Under the pieces are notes generated by a model that was not told the DNA's origin, did not search any database, and worked only from the letters and a program-made list of their open reading frames with translations. From IMG/VR virus record IMGVR_UViG_3300030329_003985, positions 1 through 33,021 of that record: 33,021 nucleotides of DNA; one strand, given 5' to 3'. The translations under genes and the position numbers were made by a program. This DNA comes from a virus. Positions 16,901 through 24,090 of the stretch are shown piece by piece (the stretch's first letter is position 1; each line of letters begins with the position of its first letter).

Positions 16901-19126
16901 AAACGACTGGCTTTGAATGTTCAGAATTTCGGTGAAGCAATTCGGTGGGCCGCCAAAGCATGGGGACGAGAAGAAGGCGTGCTCATGGGCAGCAAGTACA
17001 ACCTGGACGACGCCAAATTCCGAGACAAGGCGATCAGTGTTGACTACGAAGGCGATAACTTCTTTATGAGGGGCATTGAATGGCTCGTCAATAAAGGGGG
17101 GAAGGCTGTTCGCATTCCTTCGCGTGGCATCATGTTCTTTGACGAGTTCTTCCGCCAGATGAACGCACGGGGCGGAACGCTGGTTGAACTCTGGAGACAA
17201 GAAGAAGACGCCATCATCGCCCATGCAATCGACCACGGCCTTTTGCCCGTGGAGCATGGCGGAAAGAAGGTTGACCGGTTCCATCACATGGGCCGGGGAT
17301 ACCTTGACGCTCAGGATGTACAGAAGGCGATCCAGAGTAGAGTCGGAAGCAAATACGAGACTATCATCAAAGATGGTCGTATTCGGGACCGTGCCGTACT
17401 GCTGGATGAAGCCCGGAATGATGTTGACATTGCTCAAGAAGAAAACCCGGTGGCACGTGGTTTCGCGATGGCCGAGTACATTGATCGTGAAAGCCGCAAG
17501 CAGCCTGCTAATGTTGTTCAGCACGCAGAACGAGAGGCCGTAGATGCCGTGCTCCAGACTGAACTAGGCCGCGGGGGCCAGATGGTTCAGGCTGTATTGG
17601 ATTGGCTACCAGGGGGTCGATTCATTGTTCCCTTCTACCGCACGCCGGTGAACGCGCTAAAACGTGCGGCGGTGTACTTCACCCCGCTGTCGGTACCGGC
17701 GGAAATAGCAATCCGAGCAGGCAGGGCATTTTCTGGAAAAGGGTTCTCACTGCCAGATGATTCACCTGTGAAGATCATGTACGAAAGTCACATGATGGAC
17801 CTTGCCTCGAAAGACCCCAACCGGGTCGCCGCTGCTCGGGGCCGTCAAGTTCTTGGCACCGCAGCGTTGACTTCGGTTTACCTCGCCGCAGAAAACGGGA
17901 CAATCACAGGCTATGGCCCACGTGATCCAGACTTGCGAAAGCAATGGATGGAAGAAGGCTGGCGGCCCTACTCCATCAAGATCGGTGGAATCTACTACTC
18001 CTACGCGAAACTTGACCCGCTTGCTTCTGTCTTGGGCACAGCGGCAGACTTCACCGAACTCTACATTGACACTGACCGGTATGGAGATGACAACGAGCGA
18101 GCCGCATTGCAAGCCATTGTGATCATGGCTCTGGGCCAGCAACTGCAAAGCAAGTCAATGCTTCAAGGGTTCTCTGATTTCAATGACGTTCTTGCGAACC
18201 CGTCTTCGTCCCACGCTGAGGCATACATCAATCGACTGCTTGTCAACGTCACGCCTATTGTCAACATCTACTCATCAATGCAACGAAACGTCGATCAGAT
18301 CAATGACCCACGGCTCAAGCAGGTTCGTAGCCTTGTTGATCAATATCGAGTCCAGAGCCTTCTTGGCGACTCGTCTTTGGTTGCACCTCGATACAACGTG
18401 ATTGGCGAGGAAGTCACCAAGTGGACTGCGGCCACGCCTGTGGCTATGCGAGTCGCCTCCATGTTCCTGCCCATTGGGATGAGCGCTGAAACTGATGAGA
18501 TCATTCCGAGCGAATTGGCTCGCCTGGGTATTCCCAACACGGCCCCGAACAAGGAAAAGTATGGGGTAAACCTCGAGGAGATCCCCGGGATAGATGGCAA
18601 GGACACCGCCTGGGATTCGTGGCAGATGCTTATTGGGCTTCCGGCTGATGACCCCAACGCAGTCACAATGCCGCACGCTCACCCCGACAAACCAGGACAG
18701 ATGACTCAGCCGCTGACCTTGAAGGAATATCTGCTTGTGTACTTCAAGGGTGACCTGCGATCACAGTACGAGATGGACCTGCTAACTCCTGCCGACGTTG
18801 AAAGCGACGAAGGTACATTGACCGCAGCCCAAGTTCATATTCGCGACATGATTGAGGCGTACCGGCGGCTGGCACTTGACCGATTGATCGGTGGCCCTGG
18901 CGACAAGCCCAACACATACCGGGAGCCGCTGATTCCTGCTCTGGCTGCGGCCTACAACGAAACAGAGCGTCGAGGAGCCGAGGCCAATATGACTCGGATG
19001 AAACTCCAGAACGCAAGACCCGAAGCCGTGCGGCGACAGCAGCAACAGATCGACAGCCTTTCGGGGAAGACCACGACGTTGCTCGAAAGTGAACGGCGAC
19101 GAATTGAGGAGTTCAACCAGAAATGA
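13958..19126 (+). CDS. Giant internal virion/ejection protein, T7 gp16-position, with degenerate zincin-like motif
   Basis: At 1722 aa this is larger than T7 gp16 (1318 aa). A soluble-lytic-transglycosylase domain like that of gp16 is not seen. The acidic, P/E-rich N-terminus covers about residues 1-110. Hydrophobic segments lie near residues 230-270 and 930-970 and could insert into membranes during ejection. Near residue 540 the pattern ADVSTINEEMGHVLRGQL resembles the phage 'AD.STF.HE.GH' metallopeptidase motif, but the first His is Glu548 (E548-E549-x-x-H552); a possible downstream ligand is E598 or E599. Near 1220 GGRFIVPFYRTPVNALKRAA matches a segment common in ejection proteins of marine podoviruses. 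Role in forming the DNA-entry channel is inferred from gene order. The protein ends K-rich and overlaps the next gene (ATGA). Confidence 0.8.
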   Translation: MSQAPSGPDLPPEEVVPNGTVEAPAQNPETPEEEHAARYAPEELNQVISERATALSEAGKSQEEIVATLTDEFSGQLPPADPGEAAALEAVRTGEQEIDAAAMVEATSQPETPQMTGISDEEFEQRRRDQLSIPDRMVENFRDGWADLHGMLPEWMQAAGPIIERPLYNGFMPRDPINSLSYGIAFARGIGKALMSVDNMLLGALGYSMDELPNPDEALGVSNGWAPGFVEAGTQYGVTSLAIASGAYVVAPVATASATGLVPALAGVGGDAAAFDPRQGGIVTFVSPLLGEESQAFLRNFDPKYLAETTGGQAAGRAALVLEGTLMTLTFGGFLKGTGAAVKGYDAIGRGFQESSIPKGMAFDVPGMSKEQAALLRMELPPEVADLPMDPEAAKHFARYISVVTERAARAEQLYAEGKSSRDIIRILDEQFGQTAKELHDEHWLEGQAIMLQRATAGTDNPLTLRQARTAVNAYAKAGMDHTSTFFVSPAMTREADQAVGNQVLRGDRTLLQEGADGAARGSVRIDPYDEAAFITLYREADVSTINEEMGHVLRGQLTGPRAKQLAATGKGTLSADEIKNIEDQYGVVDGRWTVDQEEAFAADMRAFILENADKPELSKEFAWMAAHLRTVLDDARSGGLSSELTDASRDLWAILKNKRNLPIRYGDNKYLPAIEWSSVVSRIKELDESGEDWTSLLSPDTLLSNAGLRTSISNTSDLKKYMAVMEDLARELREQNVLMRPKKDSELSDSAYELYASFMGQDVDEAVAFLSVTHHTKQDMDDQVMLGNLILLGQGEKLMDLMRKADQTKSVTDMALLQRQYIQFQMLTNAVARLRTQTGRALRAYRWPGVLPSEKQIAENEAQALAMLEAARGNRKGQDWQGLEGEELIKFLKGLHLTDDARLIAEGVRNSNDVWGSKWRGVMQEFYVNGLLSSPSTVMGISILSPSLIMMTEGLGKLMWALPGAIAGGARSREVVRDTAKRLALNVQNFGEAIRWAAKAWGREEGVLMGSKYNLDDAKFRDKAISVDYEGDNFFMRGIEWLVNKGGKAVRIPSRGIMFFDEFFRQMNARGGTLVELWRQEEDAIIAHAIDHGLLPVEHGGKKVDRFHHMGRGYLDAQDVQKAIQSRVGSKYETIIKDGRIRDRAVLLDEARNDVDIAQEENPVARGFAMAEYIDRESRKQPANVVQHAEREAVDAVLQTELGRGGQMVQAVLDWLPGGRFIVPFYRTPVNALKRAAVYFTPLSVPAEIAIRAGRAFSGKGFSLPDDSPVKIMYESHMMDLASKDPNRVAAARGRQVLGTAALTSVYLAAENGTITGYGPRDPDLRKQWMEEGWRPYSIKIGGIYYSYAKLDPLASVLGTAADFTELYIDTDRYGDDNERAALQAIVIMALGQQLQSKSMLQGFSDFNDVLANPSSSHAEAYINRLLVNVTPIVNIYSSMQRNVDQINDPRLKQVRSLVDQYRVQSLLGDSSLVAPRYNVIGEEVTKWTAATPVAMRVASMFLPIGMSAETDEIIPSELARLGIPNTAPNKEKYGVNLEEIPGIDGKDTAWDSWQMLIGLPADDPNAVTMPHAHPDKPGQMTQPLTLKEYLLVYFKGDLRSQYEMDLLTPADVESDEGTLTAAQVHIRDMIEAYRRLALDRLIGGPGDKPNTYREPLIPALAAAYNETERRGAEANMTRMKLQNARPEAVRRQQQQIDSLSGKTTTLLESERRRIEEFNQK
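14003..14016. promoter_or_regulatory. Palindrome GTGCCAAATGGCAC, site 3, inside start of the giant virion gene
   Basis: Same palindrome family as at 1855 and 6161, here 45 nt inside the coding region, in frame with Val-Pro-Asn-Gly-Thr. It is the only member lying fully inside a long gene, but it is close to the start codon like the others. Confidence 0.5.
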
Positions 19127-19398
19127 GTGCAGAATTAGAAGGAATGGCGAACCTGTACGACGAGTATCTCCTCGAGTTACTGAAGTCAGGCCGGACAGCA
19201 TTCAATGACAACGGCGAACTTGTACAGGTTCCCTTGTCAGCCTCTGACCTGAACGTCATTCGTCAGCGACTGAAGGACTGCGGCATCACCGCGGTGCCGA
19301 CTAGCACAAACCCAATCGGACATATCGTCCAAGAACTTGCAAAGCGGGGGCGGAAACTGCCCGAAATTTCTGACGCTGATGACGCGGCTACTGCGTAG
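19123..19398 (+). CDS. Terminase small subunit, T7 gp18-like
   Basis: A 91-aa protein. The N-terminal segment ANLYDEYLLELLKSG followed by SASDLNVIRQRLKDCGITAV and a proline/serine turn is the recurrent pattern of small terminase subunits of T7-like and cyanophage-like podoviruses ('LLE.L..G..S..DL.....L.DNGI'). The subunit recognises the packaging site and regulates the large terminase. It lies just upstream of the large subunit, separated by two genes, and its ATG overlaps the stop of the giant virion gene. Confidence is moderate because the family is short and weakly conserved. Confidence 0.72.
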   Translation: MSAELEGMANLYDEYLLELLKSGRTAFNDNGELVQVPLSASDLNVIRQRLKDCGITAVPTSTNPIGHIVQELAKRGRKLPEISDADDAATA

Positions 19399-19416
19399 CC
19401 TGGGGGGCAAACATTC

Positions 19417-19713
19417 ATGTCATGTGATGACTGTGATAATTCACGGGAAGGCTATAGCCTTGTCTTTGTTGATTGGATTGACTCCTGTGAGCCTGCCAAC
19501 AACTCGGACATAGATGTATACGACTTGCCGGAGCCACAACGCCTTTTCAATGTGGGGTTCTTGGTTCATGACGAAGAAAGTCACATTGTTGTCGCCGGGG
19601 GATTCAAGCCTGCACTTGAAACCTTTGACTTCATCATTGCGATCCCCCGTGTCGCAATCAATGCAATACGTCCTCTGGACATGATGTGCGGGCCGAAAAG
19701 CGGAGATGAGTGA
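19417..19713 (+). CDS. Hypothetical protein between terminase genes
   Basis: A 98-aa acidic protein, ATG preceded by a G-rich ribosome site (GGGGGG) at about 7-nt spacing. The C-terminal part, RLFNVGFLVHDEESHIVVAG and then FIIAIPRVAINAIRPL, looks like a small beta-rich domain that is widespread among phage and prophage hypothetical proteins. The N-terminus has two or three Cys (CDDC, DSC) which could bind a metal, though spacing is not a known motif. Its stop overlaps the following metallophosphoesterase start. Function unknown. Confidence 0.72.
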   Translation: MSCDDCDNSREGYSLVFVDWIDSCEPANNSDIDVYDLPEPQRLFNVGFLVHDEESHIVVAGGFKPALETFDFIIAIPRVAINAIRPLDMMCGPKSGDE

Positions 19714-20573
19714 TGGTGGATTTCAGCGTCGAAGAAATGAGCCGCAACGTCCACGTGGTTCGGATAGATGCCTCGTCGCCCTCATTCGAGTGGCAATGCT
19801 TGCTCTCCTCGGATCGTCACCACGACAACGCGCACACAAATCAGAAACTCGAAGCAAAGCACCTCGAGCAAGCCAAGGCGACAAAAGCCGGTGTAATAGA
19901 TGTTGGGGATCTGCATTGTGCGATGCAGGGAAAATGGGACAAGCGAGCAGACCTGACCGCCACGCGGCCCGAGCAGCAAACGGGCAGGTACCTGGACTCG
20001 CTAGTAGAATGCGCCGCCGATTTCTACGCTCCATACGCCGAAAATTTCATCGTGATCGGGAGAGGCAATCATGAGCAGTCGATCCTGAAACGGCACGAGA
20101 CTGATCTGACCGAGCGGACCTGTGAGCGGATGAGCCAACTGAGTGGTTCAAAGGTTCACGCCGGTGGCTACGGCGGATGGGTCCGATTCATCTTCCATGA
20201 AACCAAGACCCGGCGCCAGATGGTCAACTTGAAATACTGGCACGGAGCAGGCGGAGGTGGCCCTGTGACACGGGGTGTCATCAGGACCAACAGGATGGCC
20301 GTGTACCTTCCTGACGCTCATCTGGTGGTCACGGGGCACACACATGATCAGTGGCTCGTCCCCATCGGCAGAGAGCGTCTGACGCAGCGTGGGGCCGTCA
20401 CAATGGACGAGCAGTTGCACGTCAGATGCGGAACCTACAAAGACGAATATCAAGATGGTCATTCTGGATGGCACATCGAGAGAGGCGGACCTCCGAAACC
20501 CATTGGGGCAATGTGGCTGAAATTCCATCGTGACGGAGAAAGCGTGAGGTATACCGTATCTCGCGCCAAGTGA
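19713..20573 (+). CDS. Metallophosphoesterase (calcineurin-like)
   Basis: A 286-aa protein. All ligands of the binuclear metal site are visible: D34-x-H36 (SDRHHDN), D66 (VGDLH), N119-H120 (GRGNHE), H177 (WHGAGG) and H209-x-H211 (GHTHDQ). The family hydrolyses phosphomono- or diesters, including nucleic acids and cyclic nucleotides. The start chosen is the ATG with GGAG at 7-nt spacing, overlapping the previous stop by one base; a GTG one codon earlier is an alternative. It has no signal peptide, so it acts in the cytoplasm. Its location between small and large terminase genes suggests a DNA- or nucleotide-related task linked to late infection, but the substrate cannot be told. Intact active site argues it is functional. 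Confidence 0.88.
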   Translation: MVDFSVEEMSRNVHVVRIDASSPSFEWQCLLSSDRHHDNAHTNQKLEAKHLEQAKATKAGVIDVGDLHCAMQGKWDKRADLTATRPEQQTGRYLDSLVECAADFYAPYAENFIVIGRGNHEQSILKRHETDLTERTCERMSQLSGSKVHAGGYGGWVRFIFHETKTRRQMVNLKYWHGAGGGGPVTRGVIRTNRMAVYLPDAHLVVTGHTHDQWLVPIGRERLTQRGAVTMDEQLHVRCGTYKDEYQDGHSGWHIERGGPPKPIGAMWLKFHRDGESVRYTVSRAK

Positions 20574-20574
20574 T

Positions 20575-20589
20575 GTGCCAGTCTGGCAC
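20575..20589. promoter_or_regulatory. Palindrome variant GTGCCA-GTC-TGGCAC, site 4, upstream of large terminase
   Basis: Same half-sites as the other palindromes but with a 3-nt centre in place of 2 nt. It occupies most of the 30-nt gap between metallophosphoesterase and large terminase, 14 nt before the terminase ATG and just before its ribosome site. Confidence 0.55.
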
Positions 20590-20603
20590 GGTTAGGAAAG
20601 TCA

Positions 20604-22310
20604 ATGGATGAACAACGGCAACTAGAGGCTTATGTTGAGCGGCTTGCCGGTGACCTTGAATTTTTCGCGACCGAATTGTGGGATGCCATTGGTATGCCAC
20701 CGCTTGCCCGGCATCAAGCCCAGCAATGTCGATGGCTTCAACACGGCCCCTACCGTCGCGGTATTCGCGCCTTTCGTGGTGCCTCAAAAACTTGGCTCAC
20801 CCTGGCCTATTGCCTGTGGCTTTGGTTCAACAACCCGCAGGAGCGTGTGCTTCTGATTTCCAAATCGGAAAAGCACAGCCGGGACTCGTTGTTCATGGTT
20901 CGACGATGGATCAATCAGGTTCCGTGGCTTCACCATTTGGCCCCGGATCGTCGAGCAGGCCAGCGAGACAGTGCCACAAAGTTCGATGTCGGCCCTGCCG
21001 ACGATGACCGAAGCCCCTCATTTACCGCGGCATCGGTATCGGGTCAGATCACAGGATCTCGCGCCACGCTTGTCATCCTCGATGACGCTGAAACGAGTGA
21101 AAACTCCCTGAGTGCCGAGATGCGTGACCGCTTGCGGGATCAGGTTCGAGAAGTCGAGAACGTCCTCGTACCCAATGGACCTGGATGCGTGGTGTTGGGA
21201 ACTCCCCACCATCAAGAATCCCTGTATGACGGCCTACGTGAAGGCGGGTACGCCTTCCAGGCATGGCCTTGTCGTTACCCATCAGAGGCCGAAAAGACTG
21301 ATGACTTGGCCGATGCCATGATCGAGGACATGGATTCCGGGTTTGCCAGTATAGGCGACCCGACATGGCCGACTCGCTTCACCTCACAGGAACTGGCGGA
21401 GCGAGAAGGCGCGTTGGGCCGTTCTGCGTTCAATATGCAGATGATGCTGCGAACTCATGCGGCTGACGGCGACCAGCACCCACTGAAACTCTCTGATTTG
21501 ATTGTCCACCCAGTCAACACCGAGCAAGCCCCCCTGACTATTGCCTGGGGCCAGACCAATGATCGCGGTGGCACAACCCGAATTCAGGACATCCGCAGCC
21601 TCGGATTTAGCCTTGATGGCTTCTACGCCCCCATCATGTTTTCCAATGATTGGGCCAAGTATACCGGGACATATATGTGGATTGATCCATCCGGCAAGGG
21701 CGCCGATAGAACAGCATTCGCCATCGTCAGCCACCTCAACGGGACACTCTACTGCCACGCCGTAGGTGGACTCGATGGCGGGTATTCATCCATGACGCTC
21801 GAAGGGCTTGCCTTACAGGCACAGACCCATCGCGTCAACCGGGTCTACATCGAAAGCAACTTCGGCACGGGCATGCTCGAGCAGTTGTTTCAGCCGGTAC
21901 TGCAAAGGCACTTCATCCCTCGAGGTGATGAACGGTGCCCCGATGGGTGGGCGGCCAGCATCGAAGGCGTTCGAGTCAGCGGGCAAAAGGAAGTCCGTGT
22001 GATATCCGCCTTGGAGCCGATTTGCAATCAACATCGCTTGGTCATCGACCCGTCCGTAGCCAGAAACGAAGAGTTGCAGCGGCAGTTCACCCGGATTACC
22101 CGTGATCGCAACTGCCTTCGGCATGATGACGAGGTGGAAGCCCTCGCCATGTGCGTGAAAATGTGGGAAGAAGTCATGTCAGCGGACCCCCAGCGTGGAG
22201 CAAGCCGACATCGGGATATGGAACAAAAAGCAAGATTGAGGGAGCAATACATGGCACTCGGAAAATCTATGGGTGGAACCCGGTGGTTCCAGCACCAGGG
22301 GGCAAACTGA
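20604..22310 (+). CDS. Terminase large subunit, T7 gp19-like
   Basis: The ATG follows TAGGAAAG. The 568-aa product (T7 gp19 has 586 aa) contains the ATPase: Walker A AFRGASKTW near residue 56 (T7 'AFRGIGKS', with S in place of G), PDRRAGQRDSATKFDVGPA, SGQITGSRA, and Walker B LVILDDAE. The RNase H-like nuclease has WIDPSGKGAD, VYIESNFGTGM and the final HDDEVEALA acidic residues. These segments agree with T7 gp19 almost block by block. The protein drives headful or unit-length DNA packaging through the portal and cuts the concatemer. Its end overlaps the next gene by one base. Confidence 0.95.
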   Translation: MDEQRQLEAYVERLAGDLEFFATELWDAIGMPPLARHQAQQCRWLQHGPYRRGIRAFRGASKTWLTLAYCLWLWFNNPQERVLLISKSEKHSRDSLFMVRRWINQVPWLHHLAPDRRAGQRDSATKFDVGPADDDRSPSFTAASVSGQITGSRATLVILDDAETSENSLSAEMRDRLRDQVREVENVLVPNGPGCVVLGTPHHQESLYDGLREGGYAFQAWPCRYPSEAEKTDDLADAMIEDMDSGFASIGDPTWPTRFTSQELAEREGALGRSAFNMQMMLRTHAADGDQHPLKLSDLIVHPVNTEQAPLTIAWGQTNDRGGTTRIQDIRSLGFSLDGFYAPIMFSNDWAKYTGTYMWIDPSGKGADRTAFAIVSHLNGTLYCHAVGGLDGGYSSMTLEGLALQAQTHRVNRVYIESNFGTGMLEQLFQPVLQRHFIPRGDERCPDGWAASIEGVRVSGQKEVRVISALEPICNQHRLVIDPSVARNEELQRQFTRITRDRNCLRHDDEVEALAMCVKMWEEVMSADPQRGASRHRDMEQKARLREQYMALGKSMGGTRWFQHQGAN

Positions 22311-22672
22311 TGCCGTGGGTAACCGAAAACGGACAATGGGTTGACCTTAGCGGTGGGCTTACTGCAATTGCATGGGCCTTCGACGGCGATACTGTCAAGG
22401 TTTCCACAACCAACCCAACCAGCAACTACTCGTACATCGTTCACACACCAAGAATCATGAACGTGCTGGCCGGGACCGCGAAGACGCAAATCAAGATCAA
22501 AGACGGCACTGAAGCCGCTCCCAAGCCCGGTTGCTACTCCACCGACATCTGGGAATACTTCCAGTACAACTACAACCGCGGAGCCTTTAGCCAAATCAAG
22601 GGCTACTGGCGATCCCCAGAGCATCGGGGGCGGTCAAGGATGTCGGTCCTGGATAAAGGAATCAGGCGATAG
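22310..22672 (+). CDS. Hypothetical protein downstream of terminase
   Basis: The chosen ATG overlaps the terminase stop (TGATG) and has AGGGGG at about 7 nt, giving 120 aa; upstream in-frame ATG codons lie deep inside the terminase gene. The sequence begins MPWVTENGQWVDLSGGLTAI and appears beta-rich in its first 70 residues (DGDTVKVSTTNPTSN). Its C-terminus is aromatic and basic (YFQYNYNRG; RGRSRMSVLDKGIRR). No family is recognised. It could be a late virion or lysis-associated accessory protein by position only. Confidence 0.7.
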   Translation: MPWVTENGQWVDLSGGLTAIAWAFDGDTVKVSTTNPTSNYSYIVHTPRIMNVLAGTAKTQIKIKDGTEAAPKPGCYSTDIWEYFQYNYNRGAFSQIKGYWRSPEHRGRSRMSVLDKGIRR

Positions 22673-22677
22673 ATTCG

Positions 22678-22965
22678 ATGGAAGATGTGAATCAGGCTCT
22701 CCACATTGTGGAAACGCTTGGATTTCCTATTTTCATCGCAGTGGTCCTGATCGCGGGAATGTACCTGATGCTTCGGTGGATGATGAATGTTCTCCTGAAC
22801 AAACTTCAATCCATGTGGAACATGATCGTGAAATTGATCGACCGAATTCGAGCGCTAGATAACTCGATCATCAGGCTCGAAACCATGATCCGATTGATGA
22901 AAGATCTACCCCCCGACTGGGAGCGACTCGGAAAACTCGATGACGAAGACCGACGAGTCGATTGA
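22678..22965 (+). CDS. Holin-like membrane protein
   Basis: A 95-aa protein with one hydrophobic helix near the N-terminus (about residues 14-36, LGFPIFIAVVLIAGMYLMLR) and a long amphipathic/charged helix behind it (LIDRIRALDNSIIRLETMIR). An N-terminal VETLGFPIFIAVVL-type segment followed by a charged coil resembles BhlA/UviB-type and small podoviral holins, which permit endolysin release. It lies immediately behind the packaging genes, where T7-like phages place lysis genes. No endolysin is found beside it in the window, which weakens the call. Confidence 0.6.
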   Translation: MEDVNQALHIVETLGFPIFIAVVLIAGMYLMLRWMMNVLLNKLQSMWNMIVKLIDRIRALDNSIIRLETMIRLMKDLPPDWERLGKLDDEDRRVD

Positions 22966-22975
22966 AAGGAAACCC

Positions 22976-23077
22976 ATGCCATACAAGAAATCCACCGGCA
23001 AGATGTCCCCGTATCAGGCGAAGCCCTCCAAGAAAAAGACCAGTTCCAAATCGGCACGGAGCAAGAAGAAGAAGTAA
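22976..23077 (+). CDS. 33-aa strongly basic peptide
   Basis: ATG with AAGGA at 5-nt spacing, 10 nt after the holin-like gene. The 33-aa product MPYKKSTGKMSPYQAKPSKK plus KTSSKSARSKKKK contains about 14 K/R and no acidic residue, and no hydrophobic core. Such peptides are common but unstudied in marine podoviruses near lysis genes. Possible roles are binding of nucleic acid or membrane disruption; none can be shown. A good ribosome site and coherent operon spacing argue that it is translated. Confidence 0.6.
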   Translation: MPYKKSTGKMSPYQAKPSKKKTSSKSARSKKKK

Positions 23078-23099
23078 TTGATCTCTCCCTAATACTTCT

Positions 23100-23141
23100 G
23101 CCCCCGGTTCCCTTCCCCCAAATTATTCAGCCCCCGGTTCC
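23100..23141. repeat. Direct repeat of GCCCCCGGTTCC, 30-nt period
   Basis: Two exact 12-nt copies (23100-23111 and 23130-23141) in the 169-nt gap between the basic-peptide gene and the oxygenase gene. The rest of this gap is pyrimidine-rich and has a half palindrome (GTGCCAATTTG) at 23190. The function is unknown. Confidence 0.55.
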
Positions 23142-23219
23142 AGATCCCCCGAGTTCGAGTCCCCTATTTCCTCATTGTAATGTCGCAACGTGCCAATTTG
23201 AAAAACGGCATCAGCGAAC

Positions 23220-23233
23220 GTGCCATTTGGCAC
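23220..23233. promoter_or_regulatory. Palindrome GTGCCATTTGGCAC, site 5, before the oxygenase gene
   Basis: Identical to sites 2 and 6. It lies 13 nt before the oxygenase ATG; the following bases CGCCTGG are also shared with site 6 at 23914. The in-frame GTG of this palindrome should not be taken as a start. Confidence 0.6.
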
Positions 23234-23246
23234 GCCTGGAGTCCTG

Positions 23247-23744
23247 ATGAGAAAACTGATATCTGATGCTCTCACCGATGAAATCGTGGAGAAACTTCTC
23301 ACTACGCACCCCAGGGAAATACTCAACAGAGGAATGCCCTGGTCAATCCCCCCAATGCCTGAAGTGTGCGAGATCATCTCTCAACACATACCCATCAAGA
23401 TCGGCCCACGGTCCTACTTCAGAATTGAAACCCGACCCAAGGGACACCCCAGGCATTACGACGGCTGCAAACTTGATCTGTCCCCTAATCACATGCCGTG
23501 GTGCAACTGGTCAGCAGTAAGCCTTCTGACGCCCCCAGATCGCTTCTCAGGCGGGGAGTTCATGTTCCATGATCCAGAGGAGGTTTACAAGGAAAGCCTC
23601 TACAGGAGCCTTCTCCTGTACTCCTCGGGGGCAACGAATAACCCCCAGTTACATGAGGCCGCTCCGCATACCGACGGACGAAGGACCATGCTCCTGATGT
23701 TTTTCGAGGGCGAAAATTTCACCGGGGAAACTTACGAGGGGTAG
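23247..23744 (+). CDS. 2-oxoglutarate/Fe(II)-dependent oxygenase, prolyl-hydroxylase-like
   Basis: The ATG with GGAG 5 nt upstream gives 165 aa. The double-stranded beta-helix motifs are present in order: iron ligands H70-x-D72 (RHYDG), the SGGEFMF strand (about 101-107), SLLLYSSG, distal His H136 (LHEA), and G144-R145-R146, with R146 at the spacing expected for the 2-oxoglutarate-binding Arg (H-x9-R). Such enzymes hydroxylate amino acids, or modify nucleic acids, using O2 and 2-oxoglutarate. Phage copies are common in cyanophages, mostly with unknown substrate. Length is at the short end for a single P4H-like domain. It is the last gene before a 346-nt gap and lies beside a palindrome site, so it may be separately regulated. 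Confidence 0.82.
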   Translation: MRKLISDALTDEIVEKLLTTHPREILNRGMPWSIPPMPEVCEIISQHIPIKIGPRSYFRIETRPKGHPRHYDGCKLDLSPNHMPWCNWSAVSLLTPPDRFSGGEFMFHDPEEVYKESLYRSLLLYSSGATNNPQLHEAAPHTDGRRTMLLMFFEGENFTGETYEG

Positions 23745-24024
23745 TACGTACCCCATCGTGCGATCCATCTCCCCCGGGCCGGGGTCGCGTTCGTCCCACG
23801 TGGGCGGTGGGCCGCGGCACCACATGCTCGCCACAATGCGGGGGGGGTATCGCGCCTAGCCCACCATTGAGGGGGAATCCAAGTAGTCCATGCCGGACTA
23901 TAACCAGCACGCCGTGCCATTTGGCACGCCTGGGCGGTCCGTTTGGTTTTCTGTTGATGCGTCATATCCGACGCCCACCGATCACGGACCAATCTGTTTT
24001 TTTTCGGATCCCTCTATATAGACC
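23745..24024. other. Gene-free GC-rich gap, possible genome-end region
   Basis: No credible gene is seen on either strand. Contents: dyad-like CCCCGGGCCGGGG (23772-23784), palindrome CCCACGTGGG (23795-23804), a run of eight G (23840-23847), the GTGCCATTTGGCAC palindrome (23914), inverted repeat GCGTC/GACGC (23959-23974) and a run of eight T (23997-24004). In T7-like genomes the terminal repeat lies between late (packaging/lysis) and early genes, which is the position of this gap. The link to the genome end is inference. Confidence 0.5.
23914..23927. promoter_or_regulatory. Palindrome GTGCCATTTGGCAC, site 6, in the gap upstream of the early promoter
   Basis: Exact copy of sites 2 and 5; with site 5 it shares a longer identical stretch that continues through CGCCTGG. 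It lies about 100 nt before the -35 box of the first accessory promoter. Confidence 0.6.
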
Positions 24025-24053
24025 TTGACCGAGCCTAGCCGATAGGCTACTAT
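24025..24053 (+). promoter_or_regulatory. Sigma70-like promoter of the accessory cluster, with operator-like dyad
   Basis: TTGACC (24025-24030), 17-nt spacer, TACTAT (24048-24053). Spacer contains TAGCC-GATA-GGCTA (24036-24049) and CGATAGGC (24040-24047), whose imperfect mirror is GCGTATCA (24056-24063). The same CGATAGGC element occurs in the promoter at 25959, so a shared repressor is likely. It reads toward the gene at 24091. Confidence 0.75.
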
Positions 24054-24061
24054 CCGCGTAT

Positions 24062-24090
24062 CACCTACCAACTACATGAAAGGTATTGCC
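24062..24090 (+). promoter_or_regulatory. Conserved leader, copy 1
   Basis: CACCTACCA followed by GAAAGGTATTGCC directly before ATG. GAAAGGT serves as the Shine-Dalgarno; ACCT can pair with it. The upstream ATCACCT is identical to part of the 16S rRNA 3' tail. Confidence 0.65.

Noticed and set aside
16874-17524. Minus-strand open frame (216 codons) inside the giant virion gene
   Set aside because: Shadow of the GC-biased + strand coding sequence; no ribosome site or recognisable domain.
23120-23185. tRNA-like 3' end GAGTTCGAGTCCCC in the gap after the basic peptide
   Set aside because: The T-loop-like TTCGAGT is present, but the flanking 5-nt strands (CCGAG and CCCCT) do not pair, and no acceptor or anticodon arm can be drawn upstream; not a tRNA, and too far from the integrase for a likely attP.
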